Assembly (NCBI RefSeq): GCF_014145675.1 | Contig: NZ_JACGZW010000007.1 | Coordinates: 372,001-436,000, forward strand | From: Amycolatopsis dendrobii | Lineage (GTDB): Bacteria; Actinomycetota; Actinomycetes; Mycobacteriales; Pseudonocardiaceae | Direction: 5' to 3' | DNA length: 64,000 nucleotides | Part shown: piece after piece, positions 1-8,982 of the stretch | Layout: the number at the start of each line of letters is the position of its first letter | Position numbering within the stretch: position 1 is the first letter of the stretch | Notes under the pieces: generated by a model | Told to the model about the DNA's origin: nothing | Database searches by the model: none | The model's input: the letters and a program-made list of their open reading frames with translations, nothing else | Program-made: the position numbers and the translations under genes

Positions 1-780
1 GAGTTGCGGCGCGGCAAGGGCGACGAACGGGATCGGCCCGGCCGCGGCGGTCGCGGAAGCGGCCAAAGCCACTGCGGCCAACAGCACCACCGCGCGCACT
101 CGTGGCACCGCGACCCCGACGGCGACCGCCGCGTCGTCGCCCATTTCCAGCATTCGCAGCGCGGGCTGGTGCACGAAGATGAACGGCGCGAGCACCACGA
201 CGGCCAGGCACAGCGGGATGAAGTAGTTCCAGTCGCGGCCAGCAAGATCACCGGTCAGCCAGCCGACCGCCTGTGCCGCGGCTTCGAGTTTCGCTTGCAC
301 CAGCAGATAACCGTTCACCCCGGCCAGCACCGCGCTCACCGCGATGCCCAGCAGCACCAGCCGTGAGCTGAGCAAACCGTGCGGGGCGCACAGCGCGGTG
401 ACCAGCAACGCGGTGAGCAGGCCGCCCGCGACCGCGCCGACCGACACCAGGCCGGGGCCCGCGCCGAACAGCAGGATCATCATGATCCCGCCAGTCGCCG
501 AGCCGGTGGTGAAGCCGATGATGTCCGGGCTGCCGAGCGGATTCCGGGTCACCGTCTGGAAAACCGTCCCTGCCAGCGCGAGCGCGACGCCGACGAAGAT
601 CGCCACCAACGCGCGCGGCAGGCGACCGGTGACCACCAGGTACTGCGCCTTCGTGCCGGATCCGGCGAGCGTGCGCAGGACTTCGAGCGGCGACATCTCG
701 TAATCGCCGGTGCCCACGGCGAGCACCAGAAGCACCGCCGCCACCAGCGCCAGCAAACCGACGACCAGCCACGTCCTCAT
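1..780 (-). CDS. FecCD-family siderophore ABC transporter permease (3' end cut by window)
   Basis: Inner-membrane permease of an iron(III)-siderophore importer (BtuC/FecCD family). The reading frame starts with ATG at 780 and stays open to the window edge (260 residues visible), so the C-terminus is missing. Hydrophobic segments alternate along the frame, and family landmarks are visible: GRLPRAL near residue 53, the TRNPLGSPDIIGF loop near 78, and a final visible AAAGPIPFVAL segment. Its ATG overlaps the TGA of the preceding permease gene (ATGA), so the two are translationally coupled and probably form a heterodimer. The binding protein at 1856 is divergent and shares the iron-box intergenic region. 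Confidence 0.9.
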   Translation of the reverse strand, partial: MRTWLVVGLLALVAAVLLVLAVGTGDYEMSPLEVLRTLAGSGTKAQYLVVTGRLPRALVAIFVGVALALAGTVFQTVTRNPLGSPDIIGFTTGSATGGIMMILLFGAGPGLVSVGAVAGGLLTALLVTALCAPHGLLSSRLVLLGIAVSAVLAGVNGYLLVQAKLEAAAQAVGWLTGDLAGRDWNYFIPLCLAVVVLAPFIFVHQPALRMLEMGDDAAVAVGVAVPRVRAVVLLAAVALAASATAAAGPIPFVALAAPQL

Positions 781-1793
781 CGCCGCACCGCCTTCAGCCG
801 CCGCGCCACGATCACGAAGGCGACGCCGCCGATCACGTCCGTCATCAGGCCCACCTGGATTTCGCCATTCCCGCCGAGCAGCCGCCCGAGCACGTCGCAG
901 CCGAGCAGCAGCACCGGCCCGAGCAGCGCGGACAACGGCAGCACCCACCGTTCGTCCTGGCCGACCAGCGCGCGCACGACGTGCGGGATCATCAGCCCGA
1001 CGAACGCGATGGGTCCGCACGCCGCGGTCGCCGTCGCGGAGAGCAGGCCGACCGCGATCATGCCGACCGCGCGGGTCAGCGCCGGGTTCGCGCCGAGGCC
1101 GCGCGCGCTGTCGTCGCCGAGCGCGACCGCGTTGAGCGGCCGGGCGAGCACTCCCGCGACCACCAGCGCGGCCAGGAAGAACGGCAGCAGTCCCGCCAGA
1201 CTGCCGAGGTTCCGGTTCACCAGCGAGCCGACGAGCCAGTACCGCATCTGGTCGAGGCTGTGCGTGTTGATCATCTGCATGCCCTGGTTGATCCCGACGA
1301 ACACGGCCTGGACCGCGACGCCCGCGAGCACCAGCCGCAGCGGGCTCACCGACCCGCCGATCACCGTGACCAGGACCGTTCCGGCCAGCGCGCCGAAAAA
1401 CGCGAACCACACCAGTTGCTGCGGCGAAGACACCGAGAACACCGCGCCGCCCAGGACGATCGCTACCGCCGCGCCGTGGTTGATGCCGAGCAGGCCGGGG
1501 TCGGCGACCGGGTTGCGGGTGATCGCCTGCAGCAGCGCGCCGGCCAGCCCGAGCCCGACGCCGACGGCGAGGCCGAGCAGCGTCCGCGGCAGCCGGTCGT
1601 CGCGGATGACGACGTCGGAGAACGTGCCGCTGTAGGAGAACAAGGCGTGCCACACGCTGCCGAGCGGCAACCGGTTGGAGCCGAAGGCGATGGACAGCAC
1701 CACCACCGCGACGAGTGCGACGAGCGCCGCGACCAGGACTGTCGCGCGGACGCCCCAGCGCCGGGATGTGACGCGCTCCCCAAGCAGGACCAT
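777..1793 (-). CDS. FecCD-family siderophore ABC transporter permease
   Basis: First permease gene of the iron-siderophore import operon; 338 aa, complete and of normal length for FecCD proteins. About nine to ten hydrophobic segments are visible. The conserved ITRNPVADPGLLGINHG stretch lies near residue 90, and ACGPIAFVGLMIPH near residue 254 is the typical cytoplasmic coupling region that meets the ATPase. ATG at 1793 is chosen because it is the first start after the iron box. It pairs with the downstream permease through a 4-bp stop/start overlap. No ATPase gene lies in the window; it may follow beyond the left edge. Confidence 0.92.
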   Translation of the reverse strand: MVLLGERVTSRRWGVRATVLVAALVALVAVVVLSIAFGSNRLPLGSVWHALFSYSGTFSDVVIRDDRLPRTLLGLAVGVGLGLAGALLQAITRNPVADPGLLGINHGAAVAIVLGGAVFSVSSPQQLVWFAFFGALAGTVLVTVIGGSVSPLRLVLAGVAVQAVFVGINQGMQMINTHSLDQMRYWLVGSLVNRNLGSLAGLLPFFLAALVVAGVLARPLNAVALGDDSARGLGANPALTRAVGMIAVGLLSATATAACGPIAFVGLMIPHVVRALVGQDERWVLPLSALLGPVLLLGCDVLGRLLGGNGEIQVGLMTDVIGGVAFVIVARRLKAVRR

Positions 1794-1804
1794 GGCGTTA
1801 ACCC

Positions 1805-1823
1805 TAAGGCAAGGCTAACCTCA
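1805..1823. promoter_or_regulatory. DmdR/IdeR-type iron box
   Basis: The 19-mer TAAGGCAAGGCTAACCTCA matches 15 of 19 positions of the actinobacterial iron-repressor consensus TTAGGTTAGGCTAACCTAA, with a perfect AGGCTAACCT core. It sits between the divergent permease operon and the binding-protein gene, so one Fe-loaded repressor dimer pair could silence both directions. Confidence 0.75.
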
Positions 1824-1855
1824 GGCGGTACCTCACCCGATCCTCCGGAGTTCCG

Positions 1856-2869
1856 ATGACCCTCTCACCGGCGCGGCTGTCCCGCCGCGGCTTTCTCGCA
1901 GGCACCGCCGCCGCGGGCACCCTCGGCCTGCTGAGCGCCTGCGGGTACAAAGACGACCAGCCCGCTGCCGGCGACGGCGCGACGTGGTCCTTCACCGACG
2001 ACCGCGGCCGCAAGCTCGACGGCAAGCGTCCCGAACGGATCGTCGCACAGGTGACCGCGGCGGCCGCGCTGTGGGACTTCGGGGTGAAATCGGTGGGCAT
2101 CTTCGGCCCGTCGAAGCTCCCGGACGGCAAGACCGATCCGCAGGCGGGCGGCGTCGACCTGAAATCGGTGACCTCGCTGGGCAACGTCTGGAACGAGTTC
2201 AACTTCGACAAGTTCGTCTCGCTGAACCCGCAACTGCTGGTCAGCGTGATCTACCTGAAGCAGCAGATGTGGTACGTGCCAGACACCTTGGCGGACAAGG
2301 TGGACAAGGCCGCGCCGAGTGTCGGCATCGGACTGCAGGACATCTCGATGCCGCAGGGGATCGCGAAGTTCGAGGCGCTGGCCAAGGCGCTCGGTGCGAA
2401 CGTCGCGACGCCGGAGATCCAGCAGGCCAAGGAAAAGTACGAGGCTGCGGACGCCAAGTTCGCCGACGCGGTGAAGAAGACGGCCGGGCTGAAGGTCGTG
2501 CTGCTGTCCGCGCAGAAGGACACGGTGTACGTGGCCAATCCGGCGAAGTTCGCGACCTCGAAGCACTACCAGGACAAGGGGATGCAGTTCGTCCTGCCGG
2601 AGAAGCCCGACGAGAGCCAGGGCGGCTACTACGAACAGGTGAGCTGGGAGAACGTCGGCAAATACTCGGCCGACGTGATCATGTACGACTCGCGCGGCGG
2701 TTCGCTGTCGCTCGGCCCGGACGGGCTCGGCGGCGTCCCGACCTGGCAGCAATTGCCCGCGGTGAAGGCGGGCAAGCTGATCCCGTGGAACAACGAGACG
2801 CCGTTCTCGTACCAGCGGTTCGCGCCCGAGCAGACCCGCATCGCCGACGCCCTCGCCAAGCTGGCCTAA
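1856..2869 (+). CDS. Iron-siderophore ABC transporter substrate-binding lipoprotein
   Basis: Extracellular receptor delivering ferric siderophore to the divergent FecCD permeases. The N-terminus carries a twin-arginine signal (LSRRGFLAG, residues 7-15) that runs into a lipobox (LLSAC, Cys at about residue 29), so it should be exported folded by Tat and lipid-anchored. The rest fits a class III periplasmic-binding fold: 337 aa, an N-terminal domain with PERIVAQVTAAAAL near 59 and a C-terminal lobe after a long helix. The ATG at 1856 has a GGAG ribosome site 7 nt upstream. Iron-regulated through the box at 1805. Confidence 0.9.
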   Translation: MTLSPARLSRRGFLAGTAAAGTLGLLSACGYKDDQPAAGDGATWSFTDDRGRKLDGKRPERIVAQVTAAAALWDFGVKSVGIFGPSKLPDGKTDPQAGGVDLKSVTSLGNVWNEFNFDKFVSLNPQLLVSVIYLKQQMWYVPDTLADKVDKAAPSVGIGLQDISMPQGIAKFEALAKALGANVATPEIQQAKEKYEAADAKFADAVKKTAGLKVVLLSAQKDTVYVANPAKFATSKHYQDKGMQFVLPEKPDESQGGYYEQVSWENVGKYSADVIMYDSRGGSLSLGPDGLGGVPTWQQLPAVKAGKLIPWNNETPFSYQRFAPEQTRIADALAKLA

Positions 2870-2870
2870 A

Positions 2871-2954
2871 GCACCCCAATGTGGCATTGGGTGCATGTGA
2901 CGCACCCAATGTGGCATTGGGTGCGTGAGATGCACCCAATGCCACATTGGGGCG
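2871..2954. repeat. Three palindromic repeats between convergent genes, likely bidirectional terminator
   Basis: Three near-identical units built on CCCAATGTGGCATTGGG lie at 2871-2894, 2902-2924 and 2932-2954. The third is inverted relative to the first two, so units 1 and 3 can also pair as one long hairpin. The array lies just between the stop of the binding-protein gene and the stop of the convergent M20 peptidase, where a two-way terminator would be expected. There is no clear T tract. Confidence 0.7.
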
Positions 2955-2963
2955 TTCGCCAGG

Positions 2964-4385
2964 TCAGCTGCGGGCGTGCGCGTCCAGCACGTGCGCCACC
3001 GCTTCGGTGACCTGCTGGGCGTAGTCCAGGTTCAGCCACTCGTCCGGCACATGGATGTTCGAATCCGCCCCGCACGCGCCGGTGACCAGGAACTGCGCCT
3101 CCGGGTACTTCTCGCCGAGCATGCCCATGAACGGGATCGTCCCGCCCATGCCCGTGGCGCGGTGCGGACGGCCGAACACCTCGTCGTCGACCCGGCGCAG
3201 CGCGTCGGTCAGCCACGCGGCTTCCTCCGGCGCGTTCCAGCCGTTCTCGGCCTGCTGGCCGTCGGCGATGGTGACCTTCGCGCCGTACGGAACGTCCGTG
3301 GTGAGCACGCGCTTGATCGCCGCCAGCGCGTCGTCCGCGACCGCGGTCGGCGGCAGGCGGAAGCTGAGCGTGAGCGTGGTGCTCTGCCGCAGCACGTTGC
3401 CTGCCTCGGCGGGCTTCGGAAGTCCTTCGCCGCCGATGATCGACAGCGTCGGCCGCCAATAGTTGTTCAGCAGCAGCTCAAGCGCGTCCTCCGACACCGT
3501 CTTTCCGCCGCTCACCAACGGGAACGCGGTGCGCAGCGCATCCGGGGCCACCTCCGCGACCGCCTCGATCTCGGCCCGGCGGCTGGCCGGCACCTCGACG
3601 TTCAGCTCGGACAGCTTGATCTCGCCGGTTTCCGCGTTCTCGATCCGCTCCAGCAGCTGCCGCAGCACGCGGAACGAGCTGGCGACGACACCGCTGGCCA
3701 GCCCGGAGTGCTGTGCGGTGGCGAGCAGTTGGACGTTGACCGTCAGGTGCACCATGCCGCGCAGGCTCGTGGTGAGCCACAGCCGCTCGTAGTCCATGCC
3801 GCCCGCGTCGAGGCAGACGACGAGGCCGACTTCGCCGAGCCGTGCGCTCAAGTGCTCCAGGTAGGCGGGCAGGTCCGGACTGCCGGATTCCTCGCCGGTT
3901 TCCAGCAGCAGCGCGATTCGCGCGTGCTCGCCGCCTGCGGCGTGCACCGCTTCCAGCGCGGCACTGGCCGCGTACCCGGAGTAGCCGTCGTCGACCGAAC
4001 CGCGGCCGTACAGCCGCCCGTCGCGGATCACCGGGGTCCACGGGTCGAGGCCCTCGGACCAGCCGCCGACCGGAGGCTGCTTGTCCAAGTGGCCGTACAT
4101 CAGGACCGTGCCCTTGCCGGTCGCGCCCGGGGTGGCCGGCACGTCGACGTACAGCAGCGGGGAACGGCCTCCCAGCTCGACGACCTCGATCCGCGCGCCC
4201 GGCAGGTCGCGCCCTTCGAGGTAGCTCTTGACGTGCTGGACAGCGGCGGCGAGATGCCCGGTCGACGCCCAGTCCGCGTCGAACGCCGGGGACAGCGCGG
4301 GGATCGCGACCAGACCGGACAGGCTCGGCGTGACGTCGTTGATCCACGTCGAGACCACGGATTCGCGTACGGATTTTTGTTCCAC
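2964..4385 (-). CDS. M20-family metallodipeptidase
   Basis: Cytosolic zinc dipeptidase of the M20 (ArgE/DapE/CNDP-like) family, 473 aa, the normal length. Metal-ligand motifs are visible in order: MYGHLDKQP near residue 96, GRGSVDDGYSG near 128 (bridging Asp), LLLETGEESGS near 160 (catalytic Glu pair), and a C-terminal region with GGTIPFMG. A dimerisation domain fills the middle. Start ATG at 4385 is the only sensible one. It converges on the siderophore-binding protein with the palindromic repeats between. An 18-bp inverted repeat lies just upstream of the start. Confidence 0.9.
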   Translation of the reverse strand: MEQKSVRESVVSTWINDVTPSLSGLVAIPALSPAFDADWASTGHLAAAVQHVKSYLEGRDLPGARIEVVELGGRSPLLYVDVPATPGATGKGTVLMYGHLDKQPPVGGWSEGLDPWTPVIRDGRLYGRGSVDDGYSGYAASAALEAVHAAGGEHARIALLLETGEESGSPDLPAYLEHLSARLGEVGLVVCLDAGGMDYERLWLTTSLRGMVHLTVNVQLLATAQHSGLASGVVASSFRVLRQLLERIENAETGEIKLSELNVEVPASRRAEIEAVAEVAPDALRTAFPLVSGGKTVSEDALELLLNNYWRPTLSIIGGEGLPKPAEAGNVLRQSTTLTLSFRLPPTAVADDALAAIKRVLTTDVPYGAKVTIADGQQAENGWNAPEEAAWLTDALRRVDDEVFGRPHRATGMGGTIPFMGMLGEKYPEAQFLVTGACGADSNIHVPDEWLNLDYAQQVTEAVAHVLDAHARS

Positions 4386-4746
4386 AGCGCCATCTTGCCA
4401 CGGTGACCGACGTCACCGGCACGAGTGAACGTCGTGAGTGCGCAGTCCGCTCGGCCGCGCCAGTGCCGCCGGCGAGGGCAGGTAGGACGCGGGATGGCCG
4501 CCCGACCATCGCCTCTCCCATACTCGGGCTTCCAAACGTTTCCCCTGTTCAGCGAGGTTTTCTCAGCAACAAATCAGCAACTGCGGCTCTCCATCGGAGC
4601 AATTCTCGTGCCAGGATGTGGCCACGAACCGTCAACGCCGACGGTGACCGGGGTGCCTCGGACCCGAGGCGCCGGTCCCCGCCGGTGCAGTCGCTGTGGC
4701 CGCCACAAGCGGCCGTCAGAGGCGCCGACACCGAGGAGAACAGCTC
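4386..4746. other. Intergenic region between M20 peptidase and bkdA, with an inverted repeat
   Basis: 361 bases with no convincing gene; frames here are unconserved-looking low-complexity shadows. The one clear element is a perfect inverted repeat CGGTGAC-CGAC-GTCACCG at 4402-4419, next to the peptidase start, a candidate operator. A GAGGAG ribosome site at 4733 belongs to bkdA. A bkd promoter must lie here but I could not place it reliably. Confidence 0.5.
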
Positions 4747-5952
4747 ATGCCGTCCGAACAGTGGACGCACCCGGAACCTGGAGACGGCCCGGCCGCCGTA
4801 GCGGCCCAGCCTTCCCCCGAACAGGTGATCGCCGGTTTGCGAGCGACAAGTGAAGGTGGCGCTGAGCTCACTCAGCTGCTCACCCCCGAGGGCCAGCGGG
4901 TCCCGTCCGAGCGGTTCGACCGCTACGTCGAGGACGTGGACGACGAAACGCTGAAGAACCTCTACCGCGACATGGTGCTGGTGCGCCGCGCGGACCGCGA
5001 GGCCAACGCGATGCAGCGCCAGGGGCAGCTGGGCATCTGGGTGCCGCTGCTCGGCCAGGAAGCCGCGCAGGTCGGGTCCGGTCGCGCGCTGCAGCCCCGC
5101 GACATGGCGTTCCCGAGCTACCGCGAGCACGGCGTCGCGTACACGCGCGGCATCGACATGCGCGACCTGATCGGGATTTTCCGGTGCACTGACCACAGCG
5201 GCTGGGACTACCAGGCCCACCGGTTCCACCCGTACACCATCGTGATCGGCAACCAGGTGCTCAACGCGGCCGGTTATGCGATGGGCCAGAAGTTCGAGGG
5301 CAAGGTTGGCGACGAGGGTGGCGAGGCCACCATCTGTTACTTCGGTGACGGCGCGACTTCGCAGGGCGACGTCCACGAAGGATTCGTCTGGGCAGCGGTG
5401 TACGACGCCCCGCTGGTCTTCTTCTGCCAGAACAACCAGTGGGCGATTTCCGAGCCGACCGAACGCCAGTCGCGGCTGCCGCTGTACCAGCGCGCCCGCG
5501 GTTACGGCTTCCCCGGCATCCGCGTGGACGGCAACGACGTCCTCGCCTGTCTCGCGGTCACCCGCTGGGCGCTGGAGGAATGCCGGCACGGCAACGGCCC
5601 GGTCCTGATCGAGGCGTTCACCTACCGGATGGACGCGCACACCACGACCGACGACCCCACCCGCTACCGGCTCTCGGACGAGCTGGAGGAGTGGAAGCTC
5701 AAGGACCCGATCGAGCGCGTCCGCGCGTTCCTGGCCCGCGGCGGACACGCCGACCAGGCCTTCTTCGACAGCGTCCAGGCCGAGGCGGACCAGTTCGCCG
5801 CTGAGCTGCGCGACTACACGTTCAACATGCCGGAGCCGCCGCCGGATCGGGTGTTTTCCCAGGTGTACGCAGAACCTTCGCCGGTGCTGGAAGCGCAGCG
5901 CGAGGAGTATCTGTCCTATCTCGACGGTTTCGCGGCGGCAGGTGAGCACTGA
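4747..5952 (+). CDS. bkdA: 2-oxoacid (branched-chain/pyruvate) dehydrogenase E1 alpha subunit
   Basis: Thiamine-diphosphate decarboxylase subunit of a 2-oxoacid dehydrogenase complex. The TPP/Mg motif GDGATSQGDVHEGF followed by QNNQWAIS is present around residues 205-240, and the phosphorylation-loop-like RMDAHTTTDDPTRYR stretch near 297. I chose ATG 4747 (401 aa) because GAGGAG precedes it; a longer reading frame begins at 4696 but lacks a ribosome site. It overlaps E1 beta by TGATG. The gene set resembles mycobacterial bkdABC; the substrate (branched-chain versus pyruvate) cannot be settled from sequence alone. Confidence 0.9.
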   Translation: MPSEQWTHPEPGDGPAAVAAQPSPEQVIAGLRATSEGGAELTQLLTPEGQRVPSERFDRYVEDVDDETLKNLYRDMVLVRRADREANAMQRQGQLGIWVPLLGQEAAQVGSGRALQPRDMAFPSYREHGVAYTRGIDMRDLIGIFRCTDHSGWDYQAHRFHPYTIVIGNQVLNAAGYAMGQKFEGKVGDEGGEATICYFGDGATSQGDVHEGFVWAAVYDAPLVFFCQNNQWAISEPTERQSRLPLYQRARGYGFPGIRVDGNDVLACLAVTRWALEECRHGNGPVLIEAFTYRMDAHTTTDDPTRYRLSDELEEWKLKDPIERVRAFLARGGHADQAFFDSVQAEADQFAAELRDYTFNMPEPPPDRVFSQVYAEPSPVLEAQREEYLSYLDGFAAAGEH

Positions 5953-6944
5953 TGACTGACTTGCAGAAGCTCACCATCGGCAAGGCGCTCAACCTCGGTC
6001 TCCGTCGCGCGATGGAGGAGGACCCGAAGGTCCTGATCATGGGGGAGGACGTCGGCAAGCTCGGCGGCGTCTTCCGGATCACCGACGGGCTGCAGAAGGA
6101 CTTCGGCGAGCAGCGCGTGCTGGACACGCCGCTGGCCGAATCGGGCATCATCGGCACCGCGGTCGGCCTCGCCGTGCGCGGTTTCCGGCCGGTGTGCGAA
6201 ATCCAGTTCGAAGGCTTCATCTTCCCCGGCTTCGACCAGATTTCCTCGCAGCTGGCGAAACTGCACTACCGCACGCAGGGCAAGGTCAAGATGCCCGTCG
6301 TGATCCGGGTGCCCTTCGGCGGCGGGATCGGCGCGGTGGAGCACCACTCGGAATCGCCGGAATCGCTGTTCTCGCACATCGCCGGGCTCAAGGTGGTGTC
6401 GATTTCGAACGCGGTGGACGCCTACTGGGGCATCCAGGAGGCGATCCGTTCGGACGACCCGATCCTCTTCTTCGAGCCCAAGAAGCTGTACCACTCGGGC
6501 GCGCTGAAGATGGAGGTCGACACCTCGACGGCACCGTCGCGGGTGTTCGCGTCGCAGGTGGTGCGCGCGGGCACGGACGCCACCGTGGTCGCGTACGGCC
6601 CGTCGGTGAAGGTGGCACTCGACGCCGCCACTGCCGCCGAGGCCGAGGGCAAGTCGCTGGAAGTCATCGACCTGCGCACGCTCTCGCCGCTCGACCTGGG
6701 GCCGGTGTTCGAATCGGTCCGCAAGACCGGACGGCTCATCGCGGTCAGCGAAGCGCCGTCGGAATCCTCGCTGACCTCGGAGATCGCGGCCCGGGTCCAG
6801 CAGGAATGCTTCTACTCCCTTGAGTCCCCCGTCCTGCGCGTGACCGGATTCGACACGCCGTACCCGCCTGCGAAGCTCGAGGAGCACTATCTCCCCGACC
6901 TCGACCGGGTCCTGCACGCTGTCGACCGATCTCTCGCCTGGTAA
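5952..6944 (+). CDS. bkdB: 2-oxoacid dehydrogenase E1 beta subunit
   Basis: Partner of the E1 alpha subunit in an alpha2beta2 decarboxylase; 330 aa, typical length. The N-terminal pyrimidine-binding part has LIMGEDVGKLGGVFR near residue 28 and DTPLAESGIIG near 58; the C-terminal transketolase-like domain has EVIDLRTLSPLD near 237. The ATG at 5952 shares bases with the TGA of bkdA, so translation is coupled. The following E2 starts 16 bases after the stop, completing a three-gene operon; no E3 (lipoamide dehydrogenase) is in the window. Confidence 0.92.
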   Translation: MTDLQKLTIGKALNLGLRRAMEEDPKVLIMGEDVGKLGGVFRITDGLQKDFGEQRVLDTPLAESGIIGTAVGLAVRGFRPVCEIQFEGFIFPGFDQISSQLAKLHYRTQGKVKMPVVIRVPFGGGIGAVEHHSESPESLFSHIAGLKVVSISNAVDAYWGIQEAIRSDDPILFFEPKKLYHSGALKMEVDTSTAPSRVFASQVVRAGTDATVVAYGPSVKVALDAATAAEAEGKSLEVIDLRTLSPLDLGPVFESVRKTGRLIAVSEAPSESSLTSEIAARVQQECFYSLESPVLRVTGFDTPYPPAKLEEHYLPDLDRVLHAVDRSLAW

Positions 6945-6960
6945 GGGGGTTCTGCAAGAA

Positions 6961-8298
6961 ATGCCCGAGTACAAACAGTTCCCCTTGTCGGACACGGCGG
7001 AGGGGCTCACCGAGGCCGACATCCTCGCCTGGCGCGTGAAGCCGGGCGACACGGTCACGGTCAACCAGATCGTGGTCGAGGTCGAGACCGCGAAGGCCGC
7101 GGTCGAGCTGCCGATCCCGTGGGCCGGTGTGGTCACCGAGCTGCACGTGGAACCGGGACAGACGGTCGAGGTCGGCACGCCGATCCTGACCATGGACGTG
7201 GACCCGGACGGGAAAGCCGCGCCCGCTCCTGCCGCTGAGCCCGCTGCCGCGGCTCCGGCTGCTCCGGTTGCTCCGGCCGAGGAGGAGATGAAGCCGCTGG
7301 TCGGCTACGGCTCCAAGGCGGCCGGGACTACCCGGCGGGCTCGCAAAAACGCCACCCCGGCACCAGCCGCGGCTCCGGTCGCGGCCGCTCCCGCACCGGT
7401 GGCCGAAACCCCGCGCGGCGGTTACGTCCCGCTGGCCAAACCGCCGGTCCGCAAGCTGGCCAAGGACCTCGGCGTCGACCTGCACTCGCTCACCGGCAGT
7501 GCGGACGGCGGCGTGATCACCCGCGAGGACGTGCACCGGGCCGCCAACGGTTCCGCCGCGCCCGCGGTGTCCACTGTGGATTCCGGCTATGACCCGGCCA
7601 CCCGTGAGCGGCGCGTGCCGATCAAGGGTGTCCGCAAGGCGACCGCGGCCGCGATGGTGCAGAGCGCGTACACCGCTCCGCACGTCACGGAGTTCCTCAC
7701 CATCGACGTCACGCCGATGATGGAGCTGCGCGAGAAGCTCAAGAAGTCGCGCGAGTTCAGCGGGGTCAAGCTCACTCCGCTGGCGTTCGCGGCGAAGGCG
7801 GTGTGCCTCGCGGCGAAGCGCACCCCGGACGTCAACGCGGTGTGGGACGAGGCCGCGCAGGAGATCGTCTACAAGGACTACGTGCACCTCGGCATCGCGG
7901 CGGCGACTCCGCGCGGTCTCGTGGTGCCGAAGATCCGGGACGCGGATTCCTTGTCGCTCAAGGAACTCGCGGTGGCGCTCACCGAGCTGACCGACGTCGC
8001 GCGCGAGGGCAAGACGACGCCGGCGGCGATGCTGGGCGGCACGTTCACGATCACCAACGTCGGCGTGTTCGGCGTCGACACCGGCACGCCCATCATCAAC
8101 CCGGGCGAGTCGGCGATCCTGGCGGTCGGGGCGATCCGCGACACCCCGTGGGTGGTCGACGGCGAGATCAAGGTGCGCAAGGTGATGCAGTTGTCGCTGA
8201 GCTTCGACCACCGGGTGGTCGACGGGCAGCAGGGGTCGGAGTTCCTCGCCGACGTCGGTGCGCTGCTCGCCGATCCGGCGGTCGCGATCACGTACTGA
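6961..8298 (+). CDS. bkdC: Dihydrolipoamide acyltransferase (E2) of 2-oxoacid dehydrogenase complex
   Basis: Core acyltransferase, 445 aa. Domain order is visible: one lipoyl domain (VEVETAKAAVELP, lipoyl Lys near residue 43), an Ala/Pro-rich linker (about 82-110), a peripheral subunit-binding domain (PPVRKLAKDLGVDL near 160) and the catalytic domain with the active-site SFDHRVVDGQQG near residue 413. A second flexible linker (about 110-155) is again Ala/Pro rich. It ends the bkd operon and is followed at once by a strong terminator. Single lipoyl domain fits a branched-chain-type E2, but pyruvate complexes of some actinobacteria are similar. Confidence 0.93.
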   Translation: MPEYKQFPLSDTAEGLTEADILAWRVKPGDTVTVNQIVVEVETAKAAVELPIPWAGVVTELHVEPGQTVEVGTPILTMDVDPDGKAAPAPAAEPAAAAPAAPVAPAEEEMKPLVGYGSKAAGTTRRARKNATPAPAAAPVAAAPAPVAETPRGGYVPLAKPPVRKLAKDLGVDLHSLTGSADGGVITREDVHRAANGSAAPAVSTVDSGYDPATRERRVPIKGVRKATAAAMVQSAYTAPHVTEFLTIDVTPMMELREKLKKSREFSGVKLTPLAFAAKAVCLAAKRTPDVNAVWDEAAQEIVYKDYVHLGIAAATPRGLVVPKIRDADSLSLKELAVALTELTDVAREGKTTPAAMLGGTFTITNVGVFGVDTGTPIINPGESAILAVGAIRDTPWVVDGEIKVRKVMQLSLSFDHRVVDGQQGSEFLADVGALLADPAVAITY

Positions 8299-8300
8299 GC

Positions 8301-8340
8301 CGAAGGGGCCGTGTCCGCCTGGGCGCGGCCCTTCGTTTTA
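8301..8340 (+). terminator. Rho-independent terminator after bkdC
   Basis: Stem CGAAGGGGCC / GGCCCTTCG with a GC-rich loop, followed by TTTTA at 8336. It starts three bases after the bkdC stop codon and separates the operon from the TetR gene. Confidence 0.85.
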
Positions 8341-8348
8341 TCCCGTTG

Positions 8349-8370
8349 ACGGAGTGAGTGCTCACTCCGT
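8349..8370. promoter_or_regulatory. TetR operator palindrome
   Basis: ACGGAGTGAG-TG-CTCACTCCGT has perfect 10-bp arms. It lies 12 bases before the TetR ATG, so binding would block the promoter of the tetR-ABC exporter operon (autorepression). Confidence 0.8.
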
Positions 8371-8382
8371 ACCGTGGAGAGC

Positions 8383-8982
8383 ATGGAGACGAGAAAACGA
8401 GCGCCCGGGATGGCGCCGGACGACCGGCGGCGGATGATCGTCCGCGCGGTGCTTCCGCTGGTCGTCGAGCACGGCCGCGGGGTCACGACCGCGCAGATCG
8501 CCCGCGCCGCCGGGATCGGCGAGGGCACCATCTTCCGGGTTTTCCAGGACAAGGACGAACTGTTCGACGCGTGCGTGGAAGCCGCGCTCGATCCGGCGGA
8601 GGCACTGGAGATGATCGGGGAGATCCCGGCTGAACTGCCGTTGGAGAAGCGACTGGCGGAGGCCGCCGAAGCGATGAACGCGCACCTCCAGCGCATGGGC
8701 GCGGCGATGGCCGCGACGATGAAGGGACGGACGCGCGCCGCCGCGGAAGAGGCGCGCAACCGCAAGTCAGTGACCGGGGACAGCAGGCGCGAGTCGCTCG
8801 AGGCGATGCAGCGCGCGGTGCGGGAACTGTTCGTCCCGGACGCCGCCCGGCTGCGGATGCCGGTCGACAAAGCTGCTTCGCTGTTCCTGGCGCTGCTGTT
8901 CACGCAATCCCGCCCGATGCCGGGCGCCCCGACTACCGACGAGGTCATCGACGTCTTCCTGCACGGTTCGGTGCTGGCGTGA
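8383..8982 (+). CDS. TetR-family transcriptional regulator
   Basis: Predicted autorepressor of the exporter gene that follows. The N-terminal helix-turn-helix is clear: VTTAQIARAAGIGEGTIFRVFQDKDELF at about residues 33-60, split here as TTAQIARAAG and GTIFRVFQDK. The remaining ~140 residues form the variable ligand/dimer domain, with two conserved-looking Met-rich helices. I prefer ATG 8383; a GTG at 8374 is an alternative. Its stop overlaps the GTG of the ABC exporter, and a perfect palindrome lies upstream. The pairing suggests drug- or metabolite-inducible export; the ligand is unknown. Confidence 0.88.
   Translation: METRKRAPGMAPDDRRRMIVRAVLPLVVEHGRGVTTAQIARAAGIGEGTIFRVFQDKDELFDACVEAALDPAEALEMIGEIPAELPLEKRLAEAAEAMNAHLQRMGAAMAATMKGRTRAAAEEARNRKSVTGDSRRESLEAMQRAVRELFVPDAARLRMPVDKAASLFLALLFTQSRPMPGAPTTDEVIDVFLHGSVLA

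Noticed and set aside
2871..2954. CRISPR array
   Set aside because: Only three units, palindromic with one inverted, with spacers of 7 bases; no cas genes nearby.
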